From assembly GCA_029339195.1 (NCBI GenBank), contig JAPTJF010000071.1:119888-183887 (forward strand): DNA of 64,000 bases. The letters are read 5' to 3'. Shown here one piece after another: positions 10,271 to 21,643 of the stretch. Each line of letters starts with the position of its first letter. Positions within the stretch are counted from its first letter, which is position 1. Source of the DNA: Micractinium sp. NFX-FRZ. Lineage: Eukaryota; Chlorophyta; Trebouxiophyceae; Chlorellales; Chlorellaceae. Position numbers and translations under genes: made by a program. The notes below the pieces were generated by a model. It had not been told where the DNA came from, did no database searches, and saw nothing but the letters and a program-made list of their open reading frames with translations.

Positions 10271-13200
10271 ATGCTCCGCAGCCTGGTCGGCTCAACCCTG
10301 CGCAGGAGGGGGCAGCCCGCTCTCGCCTCGCACGTGCGGGCCATGAGCGGCGCGGATCTGCCCACCGATTTCCCGTTTGCGCGCCCCAAGGGGGCGGAGC
10401 CGCCTGCAGGGTACGCCAGGCTGCGGAAGGAGTGCCCGATCAGCCAGGCCAAGCTGTTCGACGGTGAGGCAGGCATCTGCGGTGCTTTGGGACACTCTAA
10501 TGCAGAGGTTCGGACAGTAAAGGTTGTGTTTGAAGAGGACAAAAAAGGGCCCTGACGATGCCCCACAAGGAATAGGTACTGGCAGCTCCGACGCCGCCCC
10601 AGCGCCCCGTGAATGCCCCTGCAGGCACCCCGATCTGGCTGATCACCAAACTCAAGGACTGCAACGAGGTGCTCAAGGACAGCCGGTTCAGCAAGGTGGG
10701 GCGGGTCGGGCCAGGTTCTCAGACCGAGGCGGGAGGGGGAAGGGGGGTTATGTCGCACCTCTTCCTTGGACCGTGGAGAGAGGGATCCAAGGCCCTCCAA
10801 CAGCCAGTTGTTGCATACATGCGCCTGGACTGTGTGCCAACCTTAATGCCTTCCCTCCCGTGTAGGTGCGCACCCATGAAGGCTTCCCGGAGCTGGTGCC
10901 AGGTGGGTCATCCAAGGGGCGAGGAGCGTCAAGGTTGCATAGCGCGCGGTGGCGGGACACGCGCAGGCGCCGCCGTGCCCACTCGTCTCCCCGCACCGCA
11001 CCGCATGCCGCCCGCCCTTGCCCTGCACCGCAACCCGCCCCGCCGGCCCCTGCGGGTGTGTGCCAGGGCCTCAGTCCCTACGCCTGCCTTCCAGCTGCCG
11101 ACCTGCCTGCCTGCCGCAGTGCATGTGCACACACGCGCCGCCTGCGCAGTGCCCACCCGCCTTCTTGAGCCGCCGCCACTCGGCTCACAAGTGGCCGCCC
11201 GCCTTCTTGGGTGCAGGAGCCAAGGGCGCGGTGGAGGGGCGGGAGCCCACATTTGTGGACATGGTGAGGGGGGGGCGGGGGCTGTGGGTGGGAGGCAGGG
11301 CAGAAGTGCCGCCGCACGTGGGAAGCGCCACTCGGTGCCGCCTGCAGCGCACTGTCATCGGTCGGTTTCAGCCTGTGATGCCGCCCGCCCAGTTGACTGC
11401 CTCTCGCGAGGTGCTCAGCCCAGCCCACAGATGGGGAGGTCGGCACGCCTCCCCCCCGCCCCTCCCTTGCCACCCTCACTTGCTGCCCAGCCCGCCGCCC
11501 ACTGCCCACTGCCCAGCGCACCCCTGCTAAGGCACGCTCCAAACCCGCTGCTTCGCCTACTTCTACCCCTCCCCGCATCCCACCGCCCCGGGAGCAGATG
11601 AGGGCCGGCATCCGACAGAAGGTGGGGGAGGGGGGTAGGAAGGGGGCCCCATTGGGCGCATGCAGTCCAGCCGGAGGCAGGGCAGGCGCTTGGTAAAAGG
11701 CTCTGGCGGCGTTGAGGCGGGAGCAGGGGAGGAGAATGGGGGTGCGCGGGCATTGCCAGAGCTGGGGCAGCGCGGCTGTAAGGTGCATGCGGGGTTGTGG
11801 GTCAGACTGTTTTTGCAGGTGGGCCACGGCAAGGCTGCTCGACAATGTCAAGGTTGCGCTGCGGTTCTCCCGTCCGTGGGTGGAGCTTGAGTGCCTACAC
11901 AGAACAGGTGCTGGGCACACGCTTGGCAATCCAACCTACTCCCTCTATAGGTGGAGGGCCTGATTGACGAGATGGAGCAGGGGGGCCAGAGGAGCGCCAA
12001 CCTGGCGGAGGCCTTCTCACTGCCCCTGGCCTTCAAGGTGTGGGGGTGGGGGCGCTGCGCAAACTTCCTCTTCTGCTTACCTCTTCTCTCACGCTGCTCT
12101 CCCTCACCCTCTCCCACTGACGTTTGTCGGGTGGTGTCAGCCACGTGATGCCGTACCAACGCACACTCTGCGCTAGCTTGGTTTCTCATGGCGACCATGC
12201 CGCCGGTGCCCGCCTTCCAGTGTTCAGGGGGCGTTGTGCAGCTGCAGAGTGAGCTGCCACGCCGGTAATGCACCCTTCCCCTTGCTCCCTCCCTCCCTCC
12301 CCTCTCTGCCTGGTTTCTTACTTGCTCTCCCCGTGGCCTCCTCCCCACCCCCTGCCCGCCAGGTCATCTACGAGATGCTGGGCATCCCCTTTGAGGTGGG
12401 TGGGCGGGCTCCCACCCTCCTGCTGTCTCCTGCAGTACCATCAAAAGCGGCCAGGCAGCAGCAGCGCACCTCCAGCTCCCCACCCGTGCTGCACCTTCAC
12501 CTGCTGCTCCCATGCACGGTGCGCATACAGTACTGGTTGCAGCAACTCTGTGCCCACATCCTTTGCTGCTCCTCCGTGGATTCCAGGACTACGAGATGCT
12601 GTCTGGCAACATCGCCATGCGCTCCTCCGGTTCATCCACCGCCCGCGACGCTGCCGCCGCCCAGCAGCAGCTGATTGATTACATGGAGGGGCTGGTGAGG
12701 CCGGGCCGGGGTGTGCTTCTGGTGCTGGTGCATTGAGTGGTGTTGCCAGTGTGCTCTGCCTAGCCCGAGTGCATGAAGCAGCTGGTGAGGCTCGGCCGGG
12801 GTGAGGCTGGGTTGGAGTGTGCTAATGATGCCAGGGCAGTGGGTACTGTTGCCAGTGTGGTCCTGGTGTTGCCTGGTTGGGTTGTGTGGGTGCTCCGGAG
12901 GGCAGGGCCCCAACTAGTGACAAGCCCGATCCAGCCTATGCTGTGCTGTGCCATGCCGTGCTGTGCTGCGTGTGCTTCGCTGCAGCAGGCACCCTGCAGC
13001 CCCAACACCCCCCGCCACGCCGGAGCTGCGCCTGCAGCACGTGCTGGCCTTATCGACCGCCCTCCCCTCGCCCGTTGCGCTGCGTATTGTGAAGAAGAGG
13101 GCGCCCCAGCTTTGCAACCACGCCCGTTGCCCCCGACCTGTGGCTCCTGCCCCTCCCTGCTTCTGACCTGCCCTCGCCTTTGCTGCCAGGTTGACAGCAA

Positions 13201-14674
13201 GCTGAACAATCCGGCTGATGACGTGGTGAGCAAGGTGGGTGGGCGGATGGGCGGATGGGCGGGTGTGATTGTCGAGTGCTGTCGCTGTCCCGAGCGACAA
13301 GGTGGGGGCAGGCGGTCGTCTGTTTGGTTTGGTGGCAGGACGGTGCAGGGCGGACAGAGCAGAGGAGGGCGCAGCATCACACCCCAAGTACAGCACACCA
13401 CACAGTTGTGAATTCACGCTGGCCAGGACCGCTGGGGATGCCCTCGAGGGCTCGGAGCTCCCGCCCCGCCCCTTGTGACCTGACCCCACCCACCTATCCT
13501 GAACCCTGCCTGCCATGCTCTTACAGGTGGCCAGGGACCACCTGAAGACGGGCCACATCAACCGCGAACAGCTGGTGGCCCACGCCTTTCTGCTGCTGGT
13601 GGCCGGCAACGCCACCGTGGCCTCAATGATCAACCTGGGTGGGTGAAACGCCTCCTGTTGAACGTCGACTGTGTTTGGTGACAGTTGCAGAGTGCATGGT
13701 TGCATGCGTGTGTGTGTGGCTGGAGCTGGTGAGAGTGGCTGGTCTGTGGAAGCTGCTGCAGGCTGCTGCTGGGTGGAGTGTGGTGCGTGCAGAAGAGCCA
13801 GGCAGCGCTCAGCTGGCCTCTCCTCCCCGCCTGCTTGGCTGACTTGCGCGTCTGCCCCCAACCTGCCGGGCATGCTCAACCTGCCAGGCCGACCCATGAT
13901 AGCCCAGCTCCTTTGAGGAGCTTACATCATGAACATCGTCATGAACACCATGTGCCCTCCTCCCCCTCCCCCTCAGGCGTCATCACCCTGCTGGAGCACC
14001 CCGACCAGGTGGGGGGGCAGGAGGGGGGGGCAGGGGCAGCGCAGGGCGGGTGGGAGGCCACAAAGTGGAAGTGGGCCGCACGTGGGCATGCCAGCGGGCG
14101 AGCACCTGCCTGCGGACGTTTCATGCACATTGTGCTGGTTCAGCCTCACCCCTGACCAAGTATGGGGGCAGGGGAGGAGGCACCCGGGGAGAAGTGGAGA
14201 GGGCTTGTCAGCCGACGAGGACTGCTTGGTAGAAGAGCAGGGCTGGGGTGGGGCACTGGCGAAGTGTGGTGGGGCGAGAGCATGTTGTTTTGGGAGTGGT
14301 CGCCCTGCGGCCGGTCCAGCAGGTGCTCGTGCCTGGCATTGCTGCTGGTGGTTACTGGCGCTTGCAGCTGTCGCCTCCCCTGCGTCCCCCCCTGCAGCTG
14401 CAGGCGCTGACGAGTGAAAACCCCTCCTAGCTGAAAGTCCCCCCGCCTACATGCCTCACCGCATTGGCTTCCACCCTCCTCTTTCCCCCCTCCCCGCAGC
14501 TGGAGGCGTTGCGGAGGGACCCCTCCCTGCTCAACAGTGCGGTGGCGGAGCTGTGCCGCTACCACACCGCCTCCTCCTACGGGCTGCGCCGCGTGGCGCT
14601 GGAGGACGTCCAGGTGGGGAGTTTGGAGCAGATTGCAGCTGTTCAAAGTATGCTGAGCTCTGTCCATGAACGCT

Positions 14675-14720
<46 letters not shown>

Positions 14721-15502
14721 CCGCCCCAAAAACCGTGTGCGCGTGTGTGCGTGTGTGTGTGCGTGCGCACGAAACAGTGCCATTCAGAGGCGGGTATCCT
14801 TGCTGAACATCACCCACACACCCCCCCTCTTACCTCCCCCCTTGCTCTGCAGCTGCGCGACAAGACCATCAAGGCGGGGGAGGGCATCATTGCGCTGAAC
14901 CAGAGCGCCAACCGTGACGAGGAGGTGTTCCCCGACCCCGACCGCTTCGACATCCGCCGCTCACCCAACCCACAGGTGGGACTCGTTCGTCGATTGGTGC
15001 ATCAGCGACATGTTGCAGTTGGGACCAGAGCACTGCTGTTCGCGCATCGGCACACCCCTTGCCTGGCAGCGTACACGTGCCTCACCACACCCACATCACG
15101 GACATGAGGCTCACACGCTCCCCTACAGAGTGCAGCATCACGCCCCCTCCATCCCACCGTGGCCACCTGCCTCACACCACCTGCCCCTGCATGCCGCCTA
15201 CTGTCCTGTGCAGGGCGCCTGCGGCAGCGGCACCCACAAGTGCATGCCAGGTCTCTCTCCCTTCACCTCACTTTCCTCCCCTTTCCTTACATCTTTCCAT
15301 CCAACAAACTGCGCAGATCGCCTACGGCAGCGGCACCCACGAGTGCATCGCCCTGCCCCTCTCCTTTGTTGAGCTGGAGGAGGGGCTGGGGGGCCTGCTG
15401 CGCCGCCTGGCGGGCCTGCAGCTGGCGGTGCCGCCCTCCCAGCTGGAGTGGAGCGACCCCAAGCAGGATGTCGGCCTCAAGGCGCTGCCCGTCAAGTGGT
15501 GA
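10271..15502 (+). CDS. CYP55: CYP55-type cytochrome P450 (nitric oxide reductase), copy 1, one exon scrambled
   Basis: Fourteen exons: 10271-10463, 10625-10695, 10866-10902, 11217-11263, 11532-11621 (damaged), 11951-12037, 12363-12395, 12587-12694, 13190-13234, 13527-13638, 13977-14008, 14500-14613, 14853-14975 and 15317-15502, 425 codons before the stop. Family hallmarks: FPFARPKGAEPP start, I-helix LLLVAGNATVASM, K-helix ELCR (ExxR), and heme loop GSGTHECIA with the Cys ligand. These match fungal P450nor, which reduces two NO to N2O with NADH and no separate reductase. Compared with copy 2 it has 24 extra N-terminal residues rich in Arg (MLRSLVGSTLRRRG), possibly a mitochondrial presequence. 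Exon 5 has lost the DPPEHTRFRGFF segment although its end (EQMRAGIRQK) survives. It may be non-functional, or read from an alternative acceptor at about 11597. Confidence 0.85.
14675..14717. repeat. (GT)n microsatellite in a CYP55-1 intron
   Basis: About 21 uninterrupted GT units between exons 12 and 13, followed by an imperfect GT/GC-rich tail to about 14770. No counterpart exists in the same intron of copy 2. Confidence 0.95.
15214..15250 (+). repeat. Ghost copy of the heme-loop exon of CYP55-1
   Basis: This stretch has its own CAG acceptor and reads GACGSGTHKCMP, a copy of IAYGSGTHECIA in the true last exon that starts at 15317. It is followed by GT at 15251. Similarity stops after about 37 bases, so it is a partial duplicate inside the last intron. 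Confidence 0.75.
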
Positions 15503-15743
15503 AGAAGAGGATAGGAGAAGCCGCGCTGAAGCTCGAACACAGCACCAGTTGCGCAGCCTTTCATGGCTGCAAGGGGGCGTCAGCTGACGACAAGCAGTGA
15601 CCCCGCAAGAACCCTGACATTGCCGTGCTGCTGCCATGCATCCTTCCACACACTGGCTTGACCTCACCGCACCCACCTGATTGTTTGCCTGCTGCCTGCC
15701 TGCCTGCCTTCCTGCTTGCCATGTGAGGAGCCGAACGCCCTTT

Positions 15744-15748
15744 TGTAA
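15744..15748 (+). terminator. TGTAA polyadenylation motif of CYP55-1
   Basis: TGTAA, the usual green-algal poly(A) signal, lies about 240 bases after the stop. Confidence 0.4.
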
Positions 15749-16379
15749 TCTAAGTTAACATCTGCCAGTGAGGAGGCACAGAGAAGTGACTTGCAACAGT
15801 GCACAGCTGAATGCAGGGAAGACAGCAAGGGGAGTGCTACAGTGACGGCGAGAGCGGAACGCAGAGGTGATGAAGAAGGACAACACTGGCGGTGGTGCTG
15901 TGGGTGGGCAGAGTGGGGGCGGCAAATTTCGGTTTCCCGAACCTGTTGGGCAGCAGACGAATGTGCCTTGGTGCAGAGGGTCCCCCAGAGGGTGAGGGGC
16001 GCACGCAGGGCGCTTTCCCGCCTCTCTGGGTGCCTCGACGGACTGCCCAAAGGCGCCCCGCCTCCTCTGCCCAAGCGTGCTGGTGTGGCAGTCTGCATAT
16101 TTTTCAGGTCAAGTCAATCGGTGGTTCTGGTCTATGGCATCTGGATGAGGTTGACTGCCGCTGCTGGCGGCGCTGCTGCCAGTGCCTTGCCGCCGCCCCT
16201 CCCATGCCCCTCCCGCACGCCTCCTCGCACCTGCTGGTTTGGTAGGTAGCTGCCCACTGTGTGTTTGTGAGCTCGCCCGGCATGGCTGCCGCTTCTTGGG
16301 AACCACGTGGTGTGCAAATTCGCAGCGGAAGCGATAGATGGTGGATAGACGGTGTATCCCACCAGCAGGCAGTATCTGC

Positions 16380-16390
16380 GCTGACGTGGC
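16380..16390 (+). promoter_or_regulatory. GCTGACGTGGC motif upstream of CYP55-2
   Basis: Identical 11-mer to the one upstream of copy 1, about 70 bases before the ATG. Retention in both promoters, amid otherwise diverged flanks, suggests a shared control site (inference). Confidence 0.3.
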
Positions 16391-16457
16391 AGCCACGGGG
16401 GCAGTTCTTATGTAAAGCACCGATCATTTCTTCCCCTCTTCCTCCAACCTGCGTGCC

Positions 16458-18352
16458 ATGAGCTCCGGCGACTCCGCAATGCAATCCTTCCCCTTTGCGC
16501 GCCCCGAGGGCGCACAGCCGCCGGCAGAGTACGCAAAACTGCGCGGTCAGTGCCCCCTCAGCCAGGCCAAGCTGTTCGACGGGTGAGACCCCTCTTTGTC
16601 GGCGGGAGCAGACGCCGGGTGTGGGGAGACAGGGGGCTGATGTCGGGAAGGTGACGTGAGGGGGCTGGCACCGCCGCCGGCGTGTCGCCGCTCTTAGCCG
16701 GGCCCCCTGCTCCCCCATGCCACAGAACGCCGATGTGGCTCATCACCAAGCTCGAGGACTGCAACGAGGTGCTCAAGGACAACCGGTTCAGCAAGGTGGG
16801 GCGGGCTGCCGCGGGTTACGTCGCACGACACAACCAGCCCCGTGGATCAGGCAGCTGCCGCGCAGCTGTGCCGTGACGCCCCTTGCATGCCCCTGTCCGC
16901 AGGTCCGCACCCACCCCGGCTTCCCCGAGCTGGTGCCAGGTGGGTTTAATTGGTGGGCAAGTGGTGGGAAGGGGGCGGGTCGAGGTGATCCACAGTCGCC
17001 TTGCACGCGCCTGTGGATCCCCTTTGGGTGACCTCCCGCCTTCCGCCCAACGCTCGGCGCCCTGGCGCCAGAGGAACGCGTGGTCTCCTCTGGACCAGCC
17101 GTACCTGCCTGACCCCTACCCATGCTCTGCCTGCTCCCAGCGTCCCTGCCTTGTACCTAGCGCACCTCCCCCTTGTCCGCGTTGGGTGCCGCCCCCCTCC
17201 TGCTGCCCCCCTTGCAGGCGCCAAGGCGGCGGTGGAGGGGCGGGAGGCCACATTTGTGGACATGGTGAGTGAGGGGGGGCAGTGGAAGACGCGCCTGCTG
17301 TTCGGCGATGGATGGCGCACTTGCGAACAGGAGAGTCGATTGAGTGCACGTCCTTCCATCGCCTGGCGCGCTAGCGGTGCAGTCGGACGTGCACGCGGTA
17401 AAAGGATCCTCCCCCGCCCTACTGCGCCTTTGTTCGCTGCCCCGCCGCGGCCCCAACCCTTGCCTCCTCCCCCTCCCTGCCCCTCCCAGCCTACCCGACA
17501 TGCTTACAATGCTCACACACGTGTCCAGGGCTGCTCCTCCAGCCGCACTCCCCTCCCTCCCCTGCCATAAAGTGCCAGTGACATCCCACCGCCCCACCCT
17601 CCCCCCACCCGCCCCCCGCAGGACCCCCCCGAGCACACCCGCTTCCGGGGCTTCTTCGCCCCCTACTTCACACCCGAGGCAGGGGAGCAGATGAGGGCCG
17701 GCATACGCCAGAAGGTGGGTGAGGGGGGACCGGGGGGCAGGGAGGAGTAGGAAGGGGGGGCCCCAGGTGACCGCTGCCTGACTCGTGGCGGCTAGCAGGG
17801 CTGGTGGGCGCTGGGTGTGCGCTGCAGCACAGTTTGGCGGCGGTGGTGCAGTCGAGCAGCAGCGGCGGGGGCGGCAGCAGGGCCTTGGCGCTATCAGCTA
17901 CAGCACCATGCCATGCTTGATGCCTTCGTCGATGGGTGCCACACTACCGCGCGCCTACTGCTGGTGCCTGCTGCCTGCCTCCCCTTGCCCCGTCTCTCCA
18001 TTGTTGACATTGCGTGCTAAGCTGTCAGATGATTGGGCAGCCAGCTGTTGTCTGCGCGTCTGACCCAATGCCGTCACTCTGACTCTTTGGCAATCCAAAC
18101 TACTCCTCTACAGGTGGAGGGCCTGATTGACGAGATGGAGCAGGGGGGCCAGAGGAACGCCAACCTGGTGGAGGCCTTCTCGCTGCCCCTGGCCTTCAAG
18201 GTGGGGGGTGGGGGCGGGGCGCTGCCGACCCTCCTTTCAGCTCACTTCTTCTCTTGCGCTGCTCCCCGCACCCTGCCCACCCTGCCACGATGGGCCGGCT
18301 GCATGCTCCCTGGGCCCCCTCGTTTCGGCTGTGTATTGCTCTTCCTCAAACT

Positions 18353-18432
<80 letters not shown>

Positions 18433-21400
18433 GCCTACATTGCTGCCGCCCCGCCCCTCCTCTCGCTGCTCTGCGCCCCGGCCCGGCTGTGGCTCGTGCA
18501 CTTGGGTGCGCTACCTGCTCTGCCCGCGCTGCCTGTGCCGTCCTCTGGAGGCCCCACCACCCGCTCCAACACTGCACCCCGCTCCCCCCTTTTCCCTCCC
18601 TCCCCTCTCCCTGTCCACCCCCTTACCTCGTTTCCCTACCTCTTCCCCCATACCTTGCCCTCCCGCCAGGTCATCTACGAGCTGCTGGGCATCCCCTTTG
18701 AGGTGGGAAGCTGGTGGGAAGCTGGTGGGGAAGGTGGTGGTGCAGAGATGGGCAGGGGTTGTGAGGCGAGGTTGGCGGGGATGTGTGGGCATGGGAGGCG
18801 GTGGATGTTTGGCAGGGGGTCGAGTCCAGGGTGAGGGACCAATGTGCGCTTGGGGGCGCCCTGCCCTGCCCTCCGCCCGCCGTGCTCATTTCAGTTGCTT
18901 CAAGGCTCGCCGCCTTGCTGCTTCCTCCCTGCCCCTCACACAACGTCTATCCAACGCTCAAGCAACTTCTGCACATGAAGTGCCGTCGGGCAACATTGCC
19001 TTGCGCTCCTCCCGCTCCCTCTGTGCCACTCTGCTCGCCAACCATCTGCCTGCAACTCACCCTTGTTCCCCGGCGCTCGTGGGGTGCCGTCGCCCGCAGG
19101 ACTACGCCATGCTGTCGGGCAACATCGCCATGCGCTCCTCCGGATCATCCACCGCCCGTGACGCTGCCGCCGCCCAGAAGGAGCTGACCGGCTACATGGA
19201 GGGGCTGGTGGGTGGGAGGAGGGAGGGAATTGGGGGGATGGAGGGGTGCTGTGCTGCTGTAGGAAGGGCTGGGGCCGCTGGAGGGCGCTAAACCCTAAAC
19301 CCCAACCCAGTACAGCGAGGCAACGGCTTGCCAGCTGGTGGTGTGTGGGGTTCCAGCTGTAAGCGGGGACGCTGGGGGGGCCTGGGCAACCGGCGATTGA
19401 CGGGAAAGAATGGCAGGCGGCGCCGGCGGCCGGCTCCTGCAGCTGTGCTGTGCCGTGCTGTGCGGTGCTGTGCTGGGTCACTGCGCTGTGCTGGCTTGCG
19501 CTCCGCCGCCGTCCTTTCACAGCAGCATGAACAACTGGCGCCCTGCAGCCCCGCTGGCCGGTGTGCTGCCCTCCAAGCACAGCAAGGGTCACCCACGGTG
19601 CAGCCCACTTCCCAGGCCCAGGCTTACTTTTTTTTCTCCAGCCACTAAAGTTGTGTGAACCTCATCCTGTTGTCTCATTAACTCTCATTTGTCTGCAGGT
19701 GGACAAGAAGGTGAAGGAGCCAGCGGATGACGTGCTGAGCAAGGTGGGTGGGCGGGCGGGCGGGTGGGTGGGGTGACCTGTGTTTGCTGTACTGTCTGGA
19801 GCAAGAGGGTGGGCAGCGGGGTAGGCGTATGGATGGGCAGGGTAGGGCAGAGCAGGCCAGGGCAGTGTCGTTTACACCCCGATGATGCACCACCCGCTAT
19901 GGAGGAGCTCGACGGCGCACCACAGTTGTATGTGTGCATTGAGTCGCATGTGGCTGGCGTGCCGCAGGTGGCAAGGCAGTGTCGAGAGCAACGGTGGGCC
20001 AAGCCCCCCGCCTGCCACCTGCCACCCCCCTCGCCTCGGCTGTCCCCACCTCTAAGCCCTCAACTCAGCTGTCGAGCTGCAACCTCTTACAGGTGGCCTT
20101 ACGTCACCCACCTGACCTGAACCCTGCCCGCCATGCTCTTACAGGTGGCCAGGGACCACCTGAAGGCGGGCCACATCAACCGCGAACAGCTGGTGGCCCA
20201 CGCATTCCTGCTGCTGGTGGCCGGCAACGCCACCGTGGCCTCAATGATCAGCCTGGGTGCGTGAAACGCCTCCTAATTCCCACACACACCTGGCCTGTGC
20301 TGCGCTGTGCTGTGCTGTGCTGCACGCCTGCCGCATGCCCGCCAGGCGGGGCCACCCTACCAGGCCAACTTGCCTCTTAAGTTGAGGCTTACATGAAGTG
20401 CCTTCCCGCCACCCTGCCCCCGCCCCCTCAGGCGTCATCACCCTGCTGGAGCACCCCGACCAGGTGGGGGGGCAGGAGGGGCGGGGGCGGGCAGGGCAGG
20501 GCGGGTGGGAGGCCACAAAGAGGAAGTAGGCCGCACGTGGGCACACCAGCGGGCAGGCAGCCTTCTGCTGCCGTGTCATGCATGATGTGCCGGTTGAGCC
20601 TCACCCCAGCCCCGCCTGCCGCCAGGCACGCTGCTGGCTGTGGACCCACCAACGTGCCCGCCCAGCTCCCCGCCTCCCCGCCCTGCCTGCCCACCCTGCC
20701 CTCCCCTTCCCCCTGCAGCTGGAGGCTCTCAAGAAGGACCCCTCCCTGCTCAAGGGCGCCGTGGCGGAGCTGTGCCGCTACCACACCGCCTCCTCCTACG
20801 CCCTGCGCCGCGTGGCGCTGGAGGACGTGAAGGTGTGTGGGTGGTGCTAATGGAATTTATGAAGTTGTTTTGAGTAGGCTGAACACTGGGCTGTTGTTGG
20901 AATCTATGCACGCAATCTGACATAATTGTGTTGGGTTTACGAATGAAGTCACATGTGGCGCTGGAGGACGTCAAGGTGGGTGGGGTCACAACAGTTGCCA
21001 CTGGTTTGAAGCAGGACGAGCAGTGCTACCCTGCTTGTGTTCTCCTCGAGAGTAAAGGCGGGTGCGGGTACCCTTGCTGAATTTCACCCACACCACCACC
21101 CCTTTGCCCCTCCCCCCGTGCTCTGCAGCTGCGCGACAAGACGATCAAGGCGGGGGAGGGCATCATTGCCCTGAACCAGAGCGCCAACCGTGATGAGGAC
21201 GTGTTCCCCGACCCCGACCGCTTCGACATCCGCCGCTCACCCAACCCACAGGTGGGGGGACGACGCTGGTTGGCGAAGAACTGAATGGTAGAACGTCGTG
21301 AGAGGTTGCGTTACATTGCGAGTGCGGAGCAGACCGGCACACGCACACGGAACGCCAGGCCCCTCTTTTGTGCGCAGGCGGAGGAAGGCTTAAGCTAACC

Positions 21401-21643
21401 TTCACTAAGCTAACCCACGCTCGTCCCCCTCCCCCACTCACAACATGGTGTGCGCAGATCGCCTACGGCAGCGGCACCCACGAGTGCATCGCCCAGCCCC
21501 TCTCCTTTGTTGAGCTGGAGGAGGGGCTGGGGGGCCTGCTGCGCCGCCTGCCGGGGCTGCAGCTGGCGGTGCCGCCCTCCGAGCTGGAGTGGAGCGACCC
21601 CAAGCAGGACGTGGGGCTCAAGGCGCTGCCCGTCAAGTGGTGA
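16458..21643 (+). CDS. CYP55: CYP55-type cytochrome P450 (nitric oxide reductase), copy 2, intact
   Basis: Exons: 16458-16582, 16726-16795, 16903-16939, 17218-17264, 17622-17714, 18114-18200, 18670-18702, 19100-19207, 19699-19743, 20145-20256, 20432-20463, 20719-20832, 21129-21251 and 21458-21643. They sum to 1212 bases, giving 403 residues, which is the length I recall for fungal P450nor. Motifs: FPFARPEGAQPP, TFVDMDPPEHTRFRG (C-helix), VAGNATVASM (I-helix), ELCRYHTASS (ExxR), NQSANRDEDVF and heme loop GSGTHECIA. Predicted role: NADH-dependent reduction of NO to N2O, as described for algal CYP55. No presequence is seen, so it is probably cytosolic. Intron positions match copy 1, so the pair arose by tandem duplication of an already intron-rich gene. 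CYP55 is otherwise known mainly from fungi; ancient transfer is a common interpretation. Confidence 0.93.
18354..18430. repeat. (TGC)n trinucleotide repeat in a CYP55-2 intron
   Basis: About 26 perfect units between exons 6 and 7. It opens long Leu, Ala, Cys or Gln frames on both strands, which I treat as artefacts because the flanking exons are well phased. Confidence 0.95.
18980..19019 (+). repeat. Ghost copy of CYP55-2 exon 8
   Basis: This reads VPSGNIALRSSRS, a copy of MLSGNIAMRSSGS in the true exon at 19100-19207. It lies about 120 bases upstream in the intron and lacks the rest of the exon. Confidence 0.7.
20955..20976 (+). repeat. Ghost copy of the CYP55-2 exon 12 end and donor
   Basis: The last 21 bases of exon 12 (encoding VALEDVK) are repeated 142 bases downstream with one change, again followed by a GTGGGT-type donor. 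Confidence 0.7.

Larger units (their letters stand above)
15503..16457. other. Spacer between the tandem CYP55 genes
   Basis: It contains the 3' flank of copy 1 (TGTAA at 15744) and the promoter of copy 2 (TGACGTGG near 16380). No other gene is recognisable. Confidence 0.55.

Noticed and set aside
14531..14817. Minus-strand His-Thr repeat frames
   Set aside because: Translation of the intronic GT microsatellite.
18254..19291. Long Leu/Ala/Cys/Gln frames across the TGC repeat
   Set aside because: Produced by the trinucleotide run inside a CYP55-2 intron; flanking exons and phases explain the region.
19288..19304. Two CCCTAAA units resembling plant/algal telomere repeat
   Set aside because: Only two units inside an intron; similar short matches near 48540 and 62295. 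Too little for an interstitial telomere.
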